A stretch of DNA of 64,000 bases from the NCBI RefSeq assembly GCF_938015785.1, contig NZ_CALLWC010000024.1, forward strand, positions 1 through 64,000. The letters are read 5' to 3'. The stretch's first letter is position 1; every line of letters starts with the position of its first letter. The stretch comes from an uncultured Campylobacter sp. Its GTDB lineage: Bacteria > Campylobacterota > Campylobacteria > Campylobacterales > Campylobacteraceae. Made by a program: the position numbers and the translations under genes. Under the pieces are notes generated by a model. The model made no database searches. It saw only the letters and a list, made by a program, of their open reading frames with translations, and was not told where the DNA came from. Positions 17,178 to 26,374 of this stretch are shown here, in pieces.

Positions 17178-17208
17178 GGCGGAATTTTAAAATTCTTAAA
17201 ATTCCGCC
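17178..17208. terminator. perfect 13-base-stem hairpin between purA and the DUF507 gene
   Basis: GGCGGAATTTTAA, loop AATTC, then TTAAAATTCCGCC. It begins 6 bases past the purA stop. On the minus strand it is followed by GTTTGC, not a T-run; on the plus strand by CGATTTTATAAAA. It probably ends the purA message, but its core (GGAATTTTAA) is also the word repeated across the window. Confidence 0.55.
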
Positions 17209-17213
17209 CGATT

Positions 17214-18464
17214 TTATAAAATTATCGTGTCGCTTCTTTCGGGACTAGTGGAGATAAAGCCCACTTTCGCGCCGCTTAGCTCCTCTATTTTGCGGATATA
17301 ATTTTGCGCGTTTTGCGGCAGATCTTCAAATTTTGAAATTCCTTTGACGCTGTCCCAGCCAGGCATCTGCTCATAAACCGGCTCGGCAGCTTCCAAATCG
17401 ATCGGGAAATAATCGATCTCCTCCCCCTTGTAGCGATATGCACGGCAAATTTTAATACTCTCAAAGCCGTCTAAGACGTCAAGTTTCATAAGCGCGAGCT
17501 TGTCGATGCCGCTAAGGCGCACGGCGTATTTCGTAGCCACTCCGTCGAACCAACCGCAGCGGCGCGCCCGTCCCGTCGTAGTACCGTACTCTTTGCCGAT
17601 CTCGCGCATCGCCTCGCCTTGCGGACCCTTATCCTCGGTAGGAAACGCGCCGTTGCCCACACGGGTGGTGTAGGCTTTTAAAATTCCCATCACCGTGCCG
17701 ATATCTTTCGGCGCGAGCCCAAGCCCGCTGCAAGCCCCGCCCGCGATAGTCGTCGAGCTCGTGACGTAAGGATAAGTGCCGTGATCGATATCAAGCAGGC
17801 TTCCTTGTGCCCCCTCTACGAGCACGCGCTTGTCGTAATCAAGCGCCTTCCACAGCATGTGCGTGGTATCGGCGATGTATGGCTCGAGCGCGCTTTTATA
17901 GCGCTTTAGCTCGTCATAAATTTCAAGCTTGCTAGGAATTTTAACCCCCGCTTTTTCAAAAACGCTCTCATGCGAAGCAAAATCGCGCGATAGCGCCTCG
18001 GCAAGCCTTTCAGGCTCTAAAAGCTCCGCTACGCGGTGTCCCGTGCGCGCGATCTTATCGGCATACGCAGGCCCTATACCCTTGCCGGTGGTGCCGATCG
18101 CGAGCTCGCCCTTGCTCTTTTCGCGCGCCTGATCGATCAGCGAGTGGTACTGTAAATTTAAAAACGCCTTTTCGCTTATGAAAAATCTGCCCTTTAAATT
18201 TTCAAACTGCGCCATCTCGGTAATCAGCACGTCGGGATTGATCACGACGCCGTTTCCGATGATGTTGATGATATTTTTGTGAAGCACGCCGCTAGGAACT
18301 AGATGTAGCGCAAATTTCTCGCCGTTTATGACGATGGTGTGGCCTGCGTTGTGCCCGCCGCTACTGCGACATACGAAATCGTAATTCGCGCTTATCATAT
18401 CTACGATCTTGCCCTTGCCCTCATCGCCCCATTGGGCGCCGATTACTACGTTGGCTTTACTCAT
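17214..18464 (-). CDS. purA: adenylosuccinate synthetase
   Basis: Adenylosuccinate synthetase: converts IMP and aspartate to adenylosuccinate with GTP, the first step to AMP. 416 residues, normal length. It opens with the GTP-binding GAQWGDEGKGKIVD motif, then NAGHTIV, GNGVVINPD, GTTGKGIGPAY, VEGAQGSLLDIDHGTYPYVT and TTTGRARRCGW. Its start overlaps the hisZ stop by 4 bases, so it is translated with hisZ. Confidence 0.97.
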   Translation of the reverse strand: MSKANVVIGAQWGDEGKGKIVDMISANYDFVCRSSGGHNAGHTIVINGEKFALHLVPSGVLHKNIINIIGNGVVINPDVLITEMAQFENLKGRFFISEKAFLNLQYHSLIDQAREKSKGELAIGTTGKGIGPAYADKIARTGHRVAELLEPERLAEALSRDFASHESVFEKAGVKIPSKLEIYDELKRYKSALEPYIADTTHMLWKALDYDKRVLVEGAQGSLLDIDHGTYPYVTSSTTIAGGACSGLGLAPKDIGTVMGILKAYTTRVGNGAFPTEDKGPQGEAMREIGKEYGTTTGRARRCGWFDGVATKYAVRLSGIDKLALMKLDVLDGFESIKICRAYRYKGEEIDYFPIDLEAAEPVYEQMPGWDSVKGISKFEDLPQNAQNYIRKIEELSGAKVGFISTSPERSDTIIL

Positions 18465-19324
18465 TTCTCATCCTTTTGCATAATTTTTTCTATCAAAGCA
18501 TCCACTAGCAGCGCAAAGCCGCTGGATTTTAGCCCGTCAATCTCGTAATTTCCGCCGTTACAATACACCGCGCCCGCGTCTAAAAATCTAAAAAATAGCG
18601 CGTCGTAATAGCGCATTTTAGAGTAATATAGCAGCGAAACACAGATACGCTCGTAATCCACGCCTAGGCTTAAAATTTCATCTAGGCACGGCACGAGCTC
18701 TTCAGGCACCTGCGCGCGCAGAGCCTGCACGTCCTTTAGCGACGTGGCGCGAGCCGTAGCATCCAGCCAAGGCAAATTTTGCTCAAGCAGCGTCTCGATC
18801 TTGCCCTTTTCAAAAATTTCAAGCGGCAAATTTAAAATTTCGCAGATTTTTTTCGGAATTTCTATGTTGCTTAGCTGAAGCGCGGGCACAAGATCAAATT
18901 CTTTAAAAAATTCCTGCGCGATTTTGATCGCAAGCGGCAAATTTTTCTCCCCGATCAGCTCCGCGCCGATCTGATAAAACTCGTCGCTTGGGTATTTGAA
19001 GGTCGGCTGCACATAAAATAGCCGCCTTAGCTTATCGTCTTTCAGCCGCTTACGCACGATACGCACAACGTCCACGGTGCTGTCTGCGCGAAGCGCTAGC
19101 TCGTGGTTTGTGGGATCGGAGAGCTTAAGAAGCTTTTGCGGCGCGACGCTTAGGTGTTGATGATATGAAAAATATGGCGTTAAAATTTCGCTAAAGCCGT
19201 TTTTAACGAGGATTTCGCTCGCTTTATTTTCCAGTTCGCGCTTGAGCTGCGCGCTCTTTCCGAAATAAAGCCTCGAGCCGTTGGGTATCTCGTGATCGAA
19301 ATCGGCGCTAACGCTATCTATCAT
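18461..19324 (-). CDS. hisZ: ATP phosphoribosyltransferase regulatory subunit (HisZ)
   Basis: A HisRS-like protein without the anticodon-binding domain (287 residues), the expected form of HisZ. HisZ joins the short HisG to make active ATP phosphoribosyltransferase, the first enzyme of histidine synthesis. Motif-2-like region: ELALRADSTVDVVRIV, then RRLFYVQPTFKYPSDEFYQIGAEL. The product is shorter than a true histidyl-tRNA synthetase (over 400), so tRNA charging is unlikely. It overlaps purA downstream and the GGDEF gene upstream by 4 bases each: three coupled genes. Confidence 0.85.
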   Translation of the reverse strand: MIDSVSADFDHEIPNGSRLYFGKSAQLKRELENKASEILVKNGFSEILTPYFSYHQHLSVAPQKLLKLSDPTNHELALRADSTVDVVRIVRKRLKDDKLRRLFYVQPTFKYPSDEFYQIGAELIGEKNLPLAIKIAQEFFKEFDLVPALQLSNIEIPKKICEILNLPLEIFEKGKIETLLEQNLPWLDATARATSLKDVQALRAQVPEELVPCLDEILSLGVDYERICVSLLYYSKMRYYDALFFRFLDAGAVYCNGGNYEIDGLKSSGFALLVDALIEKIMQKDEK

Positions 19325-22300
19325 ACTGCCTCCAAATCGCTTATGAACTGATTTAGCCGCGTTTTAAAGCTCTGAATGAAGCTTGCCAAAGCGCGATAAT
19401 CAAGCGAAAGAATATCTAAAATTTGCTTACGTATTTCTGTATTTAGCGCAAATTTTTCGCTGCCGGCGTTTTGAGTTTTATTTAAAATTTCGCCGAATTT
19501 CGCCCTAAAGCCTTCAAACTCTCCCGGGCTCAAATCGCCCGCATCGGCGCGCGAAACGAAGCTTAAAGCAAGCTCTTTGTAATCAAGCGCATTTAAGAAG
19601 CTGATAAGCTCATCTTTGTCGATGGCTGCGAGCTTGGGCGTATCTTTAAATCGCGCGATGAAAGCGTCTATCTCTCTGCGATCCAGCGCTTTTGCGATAA
19701 AATTTCCCTGCAGATAGTTAAATTTTAGATTATTTAAAAGCCGCAGCGATAGCGCGTTTTCGACCCCTTGAGCACCGAGAGCAAAACCAAACTCCCGCTT
19801 TAGCTTACCCGTGATCTCCACCATCGTTCGGATAGCATTTTTTTTCTTGCCTATGTCAAGGCAGAGCTCGCGGTCGATTTTAACGACATCGAAAGGCTGG
19901 GCATTCAGGAATGGGATATTGCTTTTATTTGCACTATTAAGAGCAAATTTAACCCCAAGATCTGCATAACGCCCACGTGCAGGGGCGAATTCCTTAAAAT
20001 TTTGCTCGCTAAAATCGGTTATCTCAAACATCAACTCGCCTTTTGCATTAGCCCTATCTCGCAAGCTATGAGCTACGAAATCGTAAAATTCGTCGTTTGT
20101 AAGCACGGCTAGACTTACGTTTATAGAGCAGTTTGCGCCCGTTTGAGCGTTAAATTCCATCATCTTTGAAAACGCAAATTTTGAGATTAGCAACTCAAAT
20201 CGCGGCTCGCTTAATATCTGCGCAAAATCCTGCGGGGCAAGAATTCCGTGTTTTCCGCGATCCCAGCGTAAAAGCAGCTCATATCCGTAAATCTGCGCGC
20301 CGCTAATGATCGGCTGATAGAGCACGAAAAACTCCCCCTCTTCGATCGCCGCAGCAATCCCTTCCTCGCTAGGTTCGTCTGCTTCGGCGCGCTCAAAGAT
20401 GCAGTAGCGGTTTTTACCACTCGTTTTAGCGCGATACATCGCCCTATCCGCGCGCGATAAAAGTCCTGGAAAATCGATCTTTTCGCTGCCGTCGTAAAAC
20501 GCTGCGCCAACGCTGATGCTTGCGCTAATTTCGTTGCCTTTAAGATTAAATTTCATCTTTGAAATTCCAAGCAGACGATCTAATAGCACATGCGCGGCAT
20601 CCTTGCTTTGCAGATCGCCGATGATGGCGCCAAACTCATCGCCGCCTAAGCGCGCTAAGGTATCACCTTTACGCAATAGCCCGCTCATCGCCTTTGAGAT
20701 CGCTTGTAAAAACATATCGCCGACCTCGTGCCCGTAGGTGTCATTGATCGCCTTAAAGCCGTCAAAATCGATGAAAAGCACCGCCATAAGCTTGGAGTTT
20801 TCGCCCGAGTTTGCGGTAAATCTCTGCGCAGCCTTCATAAAATACACTCTATTTGGAAGCCCGGTAAGCGCGTCGTGATGGGCGATCTTGGCTAGCTCGC
20901 TCTCTTTTTGCTTGATCTGCGAAATTTCGGTAAACATCAAAATGAAATTTGAGGTAAGCGAAAAATCATCCTTTATCGCAATTGCCGTAAATAGCGCAGG
21001 AAAGGTGCCACCACCTCTTTTTAGTCCGTAAATTTCATCTTTGTAAGAGGTCTGTTTGCCGACGAGATTTTTTCTAATCCTCTCCATCACGTCTGCTCCG
21101 CCCTCCGTAGGAGCGAAGAAATTTGGAATTTTGCCGATAGTTTGGCTTTCGCTATAGCCGGTGATTTCGTAAAAAGCGTTATTAGCGCGCAGCACGCGAC
21201 CGCTCTCATCTGTGATTAAGATCGCCTCTAGCGAGCGCGAAAAGACGTTGGCGTTTAAATTTAACTCCAGCTCCGTCTGTTTGCGCGAGCTGATATCTTC
21301 GAGCGTAGTTTTTACAAGGCGAGAGCGAGAGTCGTGCTTTTCGGTGACGTAGCCTTGCATACTGATCCAAGTATAGGCATTAGCGGCGTTTCGCAGACGG
21401 AATTCGCAGCTAAAATCGCTCCTAAGCCCGGCGGTGCATTCGCGGATCATTTTATTGAAATTCTCTAAATCCGCGAAGTAAATTTCATAACTAAACTCCC
21501 CAAAGCTCATCTCAGTATTTAGCCTTTTGCCGCGATATTTTAAAATTTTAAAGTAATTTTTATCAAACGACAGCGTCTGCGCATCAAGATCGATTAAGCA
21601 GGTACAAAAATTCCTAGTCTCGATTACGGTGCGATAAAAGTCCAAATCCTCCTGCAAGCCGCGGATCGCCTTAACATCGTCATCAATATTTTGAAAATAA
21701 AACGCAGCCCTGGCGGCGGACTTTTTGACATAGATGCTCACTTCGTAGCTATAGCGGATATTGTCGTTGTGGCGAATTTTATAGCTTTGAGAAAAGCTTA
21801 GCTCTTCTGAAGGCATATCGGCTAAGCGGTTTAAAATTTCATTTTTAGCCTCATTCGCATCCTTTTCATCCAGCAAATCCCATAGCCTTATCTCGCCGCT
21901 TAAAAACTGCGCCGCTTCGTAACCCCAAAGCTCTTTTATATTTTTACTAGCATCTACGATCTTGCCCGAAGTGTAGTCAAACACGAGTGTAACGATAGGC
22001 GCGTGATTTAAATACTCATATTTTTGCTTAGTTTCATCGTAAAATCTGCGATATTTTGACGCATCCAGTACCACAAAAAGGGTTGAAATTTTACTTCCGT
22101 CGCGGATATAAGATTTTTTAACATAAAGGTCTTTGACGCCATTTTTGGTCTCTTGGCGGGTTACGACATAGTTTTCTTTGACATAGTTTGCGCGCTGGGT
22201 TTGATAGGCGTGATCGTAAAACGAGCCTGCTTGCAGCGCGAATATATTCCGTCCTACGACGTCATCGCCGTAAAGCTCGCGTGCGCCGTTGCTAGCGCTT

Positions 22301-23388
22301 TCGATCGTGCCTGCTACGTTATCGATGCTAAGAACTGAAAGGGAGCTATATTTTAGCGCATCTTTAAAGCTGAGGCTAAAATCTCCGTGGCGCAAATTAG
22401 ACTTCAAGACCTCGTCTATGGATTTAGAAATTTCTAAGACGGAGCTTAGCGGATTTAGCGCTTCTATGTCGCGGATTTTGGAGTGATAATCCCCTTGGCG
22501 CAGCGCGTTTTGAACTGCCGCAAGCGGGATAAAAATGCGCTTTTTTAAAAACGTAAAATTTGAAATTAGAAGGATTAAATAAGCTAAAATAGCCGCCGCT
22601 AGCGCTACGACGATAAAATCGTCCGCGCCTAAAAAATAGCCGGCTCGTTCGCGAGCCATTACGAAATTATCTCCAAATTTCGCAAGATAAGCAAAGCCTA
22701 GCCCAGATTCGTCTTCGAAGCTTACCACTTCGCCTAGGCGCGAAAAATCAAAATCCTGCCCCAATATATCGGTTACACTGCCAGGAGTGTTAAAAAATTT
22801 ACCTTCGGCGTTAAAGACCAAAATATCACCCAGCGAAGAAAGCCTGGCAATCGGCCTAGCGGTGTTGGCAAAGCCTAGCAGATACGAATCGGCATTTACG
22901 CGCTTGATCAAAAAATACCGCCACGCCCCATCCATCATCATATAGCGCGATACCCATTCATCCTTTTTTAGCTCGCTTGTGATATCCGCAAGCCGTATCT
23001 CGCCAAGATCCGAAATACGCGCATCCGATGAAAAATGCGCCAAGCTCTCCTGCTCCGCGCCGCGGGCGCGCAGATAAAAAATAGCGTCAAATCTATGAGA
23101 AGATTTTACGACATTACGGATCAAATCCGCATAAAGCTTGCTTTGTGCAGCTTCGTGCCTTGCGTCTAAAGAAAGGATATTTTCTTTTAGAATTTCAAGC
23201 TCGCTAAAAAGCGACTCGTCGGTATTTTTAAGTAAAGTAATCGCTGTGCGCGTCCGCAAATCAAGCTGCGTAGCGATCCTAGTACGCAAAAAGCTAATCT
23301 CGCAAACTACTACAAGCGTAAGTAGTGCAGCGCCTAGAATCAAGGCGGCGTTAAATCTTTCGGTAACGAAGTCTTTTTTGTTTTTCAT
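19321..23388 (-). CDS. membrane diguanylate cyclase with PAS domains and a degenerate EAL domain
   Basis: A 1355-residue sensor of the c-di-GMP network. Start: the ATG for MKNKKDFVTERFNAALILG, with GGA 7 bases upstream. TM1 is about 12-32, a periplasmic sensor region about 33-255, TM2 about 258-280, then PAS/PAC modules (about 340-790), GGDEF (HHDALTGLPNR through LARLGGDEFG near 916) and EAL (near 1020-1260). The cyclase motif GGDEF is intact. In the EAL domain the signature is ELL (YELLLRW) and the DDFGTG region reads ALNSANKSN, so the metal-binding aspartates are lost. Predicted: active cyclase, no phosphodiesterase. The gene is coupled to hisZ-purA by a 4-base overlap. Confidence 0.9.
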   Translation of the reverse strand: MKNKKDFVTERFNAALILGAALLTLVVVCEISFLRTRIATQLDLRTRTAITLLKNTDESLFSELEILKENILSLDARHEAAQSKLYADLIRNVVKSSHRFDAIFYLRARGAEQESLAHFSSDARISDLGEIRLADITSELKKDEWVSRYMMMDGAWRYFLIKRVNADSYLLGFANTARPIARLSSLGDILVFNAEGKFFNTPGSVTDILGQDFDFSRLGEVVSFEDESGLGFAYLAKFGDNFVMARERAGYFLGADDFIVVALAAAILAYLILLISNFTFLKKRIFIPLAAVQNALRQGDYHSKIRDIEALNPLSSVLEISKSIDEVLKSNLRHGDFSLSFKDALKYSSLSVLSIDNVAGTIESASNGARELYGDDVVGRNIFALQAGSFYDHAYQTQRANYVKENYVVTRQETKNGVKDLYVKKSYIRDGSKISTLFVVLDASKYRRFYDETKQKYEYLNHAPIVTLVFDYTSGKIVDASKNIKELWGYEAAQFLSGEIRLWDLLDEKDANEAKNEILNRLADMPSEELSFSQSYKIRHNDNIRYSYEVSIYVKKSAARAAFYFQNIDDDVKAIRGLQEDLDFYRTVIETRNFCTCLIDLDAQTLSFDKNYFKILKYRGKRLNTEMSFGEFSYEIYFADLENFNKMIRECTAGLRSDFSCEFRLRNAANAYTWISMQGYVTEKHDSRSRLVKTTLEDISSRKQTELELNLNANVFSRSLEAILITDESGRVLRANNAFYEITGYSESQTIGKIPNFFAPTEGGADVMERIRKNLVGKQTSYKDEIYGLKRGGGTFPALFTAIAIKDDFSLTSNFILMFTEISQIKQKESELAKIAHHDALTGLPNRVYFMKAAQRFTANSGENSKLMAVLFIDFDGFKAINDTYGHEVGDMFLQAISKAMSGLLRKGDTLARLGGDEFGAIIGDLQSKDAAHVLLDRLLGISKMKFNLKGNEISASISVGAAFYDGSEKIDFPGLLSRADRAMYRAKTSGKNRYCIFERAEADEPSEEGIAAAIEEGEFFVLYQPIISGAQIYGYELLLRWDRGKHGILAPQDFAQILSEPRFELLISKFAFSKMMEFNAQTGANCSINVSLAVLTNDEFYDFVAHSLRDRANAKGELMFEITDFSEQNFKEFAPARGRYADLGVKFALNSANKSNIPFLNAQPFDVVKIDRELCLDIGKKKNAIRTMVEITGKLKREFGFALGAQGVENALSLRLLNNLKFNYLQGNFIAKALDRREIDAFIARFKDTPKLAAIDKDELISFLNALDYKELALSFVSRADAGDLSPGEFEGFRAKFGEILNKTQNAGSEKFALNTEIRKQILDILSLDYRALASFIQSFKTRLNQFISDLEAV

Positions 23389-23439
23389 GCCAAATTCCAA
23401 ATTTTGCGGGATTTTAGCAAATTTCGTTTTAAAGCCTAT

Positions 23440-24129
23440 TTAAGCTTTGATTTTTGAGCCGCGCGCACTCAAAAAATGCATGATCAAAAGCACTGCGAAG
23501 CTAAAGATAAGCATCAGTGCCGAATACGCGTGAGCCTGCGCAAAATCGAGCGTTTCGGTTGCTTCGTAGATCGCGATGGAAGCGACCTTGGTCTGCTCGC
23601 TCACGCTGCCGCCGATCATCAGCACGACGCCGAACTCGCCCATCGTATGCGCAAAGCAGATCACCAAGGCGCTAAGCAGGGAGTGGCGTATCGCAGGCAA
23701 CGCGACGCGAAACAGCTTGGAAAAATAGCCCTTGCCGAGCGAGTCGCACGCCCAAAAAAGCGAGCGCGGAAGCGAGCGAAAGCCCGAAACCAGCGGTGAA
23801 AACATAAACGGCAGCGAGTAGATACAGCTCGCGATCACTAGCCCGCTGAAATTAAATACGAGCCGAAGTCCGAAGTGTTTGTCAAAAAACTCCCCTAGCA
23901 CCGAATACGGCGATAAAAAAACGAGTAGGTAAAAGCCTAGCACCGATGGCGGCAGCACGAGCGGAAGCGAGATAATCGATTCGATCACGCTTTTGCCGCG
24001 GAAATTTTTTCTCGCCATAAAAAATGCGAGCGGCACGCAGATGATAAACAACGCGAGCGTCGTCAAGCTCGCAAGCTTTAATGAGACGAGAAACGGCGTG
24101 TAATCGAGCCCCTTTAGAATTTCAAACAT
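23440..24129 (-). CDS. modB: molybdate ABC transporter permease ModB
   Basis: Inner-membrane channel of the molybdate importer, 229 residues with five or six hydrophobic segments. The typical ModB features are PSVLGFYLLVFLSP, a loop with the EAA motif (YFSKLFRVALPAIRHSLLSALVICF) that contacts the ATPase, and HTMGEFGVVLMIGGS. It carries molybdate from ModA using ModC. Unusual context: about 1 kb of gene-free DNA separates it from modC, whereas mod genes are normally adjacent, so it may depend on readthrough or a promoter of its own. Confidence 0.93.
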   Translation of the reverse strand: MFEILKGLDYTPFLVSLKLASLTTLALFIICVPLAFFMARKNFRGKSVIESIISLPLVLPPSVLGFYLLVFLSPYSVLGEFFDKHFGLRLVFNFSGLVIASCIYSLPFMFSPLVSGFRSLPRSLFWACDSLGKGYFSKLFRVALPAIRHSLLSALVICFAHTMGEFGVVLMIGGSVSEQTKVASIAIYEATETLDFAQAHAYSALMLIFSFAVLLIMHFLSARGSKIKA

Positions 24130-25146
24130 TTATCCTCCGAGCCGAGCCACTGGGCCCAAACTATAAAATCTTAAAAGCCTAGCCCTACTTTAAAATTTAG
24201 AGGCAAAGCTAGATAGAATTTGCGCAAACCTCATAGTCATAAGGTCTTGCAAAATGAAATTTTGAAAAATTCTGCGCAGACCTAGCTGCGCAAGAGCTTT
24301 AGCCAAATGAAATTTTGGAAATTCCGCGCAAGCCAAACTGGGCGGAATTTTATAAATTGCTTGGCTAATAAATTCCTTCAAGCGTGCAAATTCCGTCAGG
24401 CATTTAAACTCTACTAAGCTGGCAAATTTTTAAGGTCACGAATTTTGCTGAGCTAAATTTCAAAAAGCTTAGCTTAGCTTTAAAACTTGAGCGGGCAGGA
24501 TTTATCTGAGCGCAAATTTCACGAAAGATAGGCTAAACGGCACCTTCCGAACGACCTAGTGAAATTACATTGAGCCTGACAAAACAAAATTTTAAAATTT
24601 CGCATAAATCTAGAAAACCGGGTTAATGAAAACCTGCCATAGCTCATTAAGCGAGTTTAACGCGCAAGCTTCGAGCCGTTAAAGCTTTTAAAATTTCAAA
24701 GCCACAAAATCTAGGCAAAATTCCAAATCTAAACTTTTAAGTTTTTACGAAGCTTCACATTAAATTTTTACCAAGATCGCATGATAGAATTCACGCAACT
24801 CCTGCCAAAAAAAGTAAATCAAAAGTCGCTAAATTTAAAAATAAACCTACCGCGCCAATCAATAAATTCAAAGAAGGAATTTAGTGGCGCATGCCCGCGC
24901 AAAATCTAAAATTTAAAGCTTAACTTCCCCACGCTATCTAGTCTTACATTGCAATTTTGCTCTAGCCTGCGTTTAAATTTTGTGTTTCATTAAAATCTAA
25001 GCGCGATGCGAATGAAATTTTAAAACCTCCCCGTATTTTGCGGACAAATCTAGCTAAAATTTCGCAAAATTCCATAAGAGCCTGTATTTAAATCTCTAAT
25101 CTAGTTGAAGTTTCTCACTTATGCGAGCCCAAGCTTGCCTGCAAGT
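24130..25146. other. 1-kb gene-free gap inside the mod cluster
   Basis: Lies between modC and modB, which face the same way. Only short frames without ribosome binding sites occur. The DNA is crowded with AAATTT, GAAATTTT and GGAATTTT words and a roughly 52-base degenerate tandem repeat at its left end (24217-24334). No coding remnant recognised. Confidence 0.65.
24217..24334. repeat. degenerate tandem repeat of about 52 bases, three units
   Basis: The sequences AATTTGCGCAAACCT (ends about 24231), AATTCTGCGCAGACCT (ends about 24283) and AATTCCGCGCAAGCC (ends about 24334) recur with about 52-base spacing. The last two are each preceded by AAATGAAATTTTG, so the repeat unit is longer than the core. 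Confidence 0.55.
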
Positions 25147-25995
25147 TTAAATTTTACGCAGAGTGATATTAAAGGCTTTGGCGCCTGTTTTGACCTCGTC
25201 GCCTACTTGCAAGCCCTCGGCTTCTGCACCGCTTAGCACCACTTCGCACAGCTGGCTGCCGATCGCTACGACAGCCACTTTGACCCCGTCGCGTGCTTGC
25301 AAATCGACAACCTTGCCCACGAAAGAAAACTTCTGTGAGCCGCTAGTTTTAAGAAAAATTTCCTCCGGCGTACCGGTGCGAACGATCCTGCCGTCCTTCA
25401 TCTCATAAACTCGCTTGCAAAGCCTATAGATCTCGCTTACGTCGTGGCTTACTAAAATTATGGTCTGATGAAACTGCTCGTGGATCTTTATCAAATACTC
25501 TTGGATTTTTTCGCGCATCGTAAAATCAAGCGCCGAAAGCGGCTCGTCAAGTAGCAAAATTTCAGGCTCTTGCATCAGTGCGCGAGCAAGCGCTACGCGC
25601 TGCTTCTGTCCGCCGCTAAGACCCTCGACGCCGGATTTCACAAACTCGCTAAGCTCTAAAATTTCAAGCAGCATCGCAGCTTTTTGCGGATCGTTTCTGG
25701 CAAAAAGTAGATTACCCGTCACGCTCATGTTTTCAAAAAGTGCGTAGTCTTGAAATAAAAAGCCGATCCTGCGCTTGCCCGCACTTAAGAATTCATTGCC
25801 TTCTTGCAGCACACGATCGCCGTCCTTTATGCTACCACTATCTGCGCGCAAAAATCCAGCCAAAATGCGCAGCAGTGTAGTCTTACCGCTGCCGCTGCGC
25901 CCATATAGGCACACAAACGAGCCCTTGTTAATCTCTAAGCGAGCATCAATCGAGAAATCATCACTGATTTTTTTCTTACAATCAATCGTTATCAT
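25147..25995 (-). CDS. modC: molybdate ABC transporter ATP-binding protein ModC
   Basis: ATPase of the molybdate importer, 282 residues. Walker A is GRSGSGKTTLL near 33-43, the signature is LSGGQKQRVALARAL, Walker B is ILLLDEPLSALD, and the switch His is in ILVSHDVSE. The C-terminal part (about 215-282) is a TOBE/Mop-like domain that binds the oxyanion. It overlaps the upstream TOBE gene by 14 bases, so translation is coupled. Confidence 0.93.
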   Translation of the reverse strand: MITIDCKKKISDDFSIDARLEINKGSFVCLYGRSGSGKTTLLRILAGFLRADSGSIKDGDRVLQEGNEFLSAGKRRIGFLFQDYALFENMSVTGNLLFARNDPQKAAMLLEILELSEFVKSGVEGLSGGQKQRVALARALMQEPEILLLDEPLSALDFTMREKIQEYLIKIHEQFHQTIILVSHDVSEIYRLCKRVYEMKDGRIVRTGTPEEIFLKTSGSQKFSFVGKVVDLQARDGVKVAVVAIGSQLCEVVLSGAEAEGLQVGDEVKTGAKAFNITLRKI

Positions 25996-26374
25996 ATTTT
26001 TCTATATATATCGCAGTGGCGCTAACGTATGCGAAAACCTCGTCGCCCTCGCGTAAAGCAAGCTCCTGCGCAGAATGCGCGCTAATGAGCACATCAAAGC
26101 TTATCTTGCCTTCAAACCTGAGCGTGCATAGAATTTCACCTAAGCTTAGGCTCATAATCTTGCCGTGAATTTCATTTTCGCTAGATATACCACTTAGGGC
26201 TTCGCGAGATAAAAGCACATCGGTGCTTTTAAAGCCCACGTAAACTTCGCTACCCACCTTAAGCTCGCTACTTAGCTGCAGAAATACGCCACGTAGCTTG
26301 ATGCCGCCCGCGATAAATCCTACAGAATGGATGCCGTCTTTTTGTAAAATTTCGTTGATTCTCGCTCTAATCAT
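25982..26374 (-). CDS. TOBE-domain molybdate-binding protein
   Basis: A 130-residue protein made of two Mop/TOBE-like repeats (about 1-65 and 66-128), each with the beta-rich pattern seen in molbindins (for example KVGSEVYVGFKSTDVLLS, then REGDEVFAYVSATAIYIEK). Such small proteins store or buffer molybdate in the cytoplasm. It lies between modA and modC with a 1-base overlap to modA and a 14-base overlap to modC, which places it firmly in molybdate handling. Exact ligand (Mo or W) is not shown. Confidence 0.82.
   Translation of the reverse strand: MIRARINEILQKDGIHSVGFIAGGIKLRGVFLQLSSELKVGSEVYVGFKSTDVLLSREALSGISSENEIHGKIMSLSLGEILCTLRFEGKISFDVLISAHSAQELALREGDEVFAYVSATAIYIEKYDND

Noticed and set aside
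18461..19324. Histidyl-tRNA synthetase
   Set aside because: The length (287) and lack of the anticodon-binding domain point to HisZ, not a true synthetase.
24190..24381. Minus-strand open frame of 63 codons in the modC-modB gap
   Set aside because: It overlaps the 52-base degenerate tandem repeat, has no ribosome binding site and the product just reflects the repeat.
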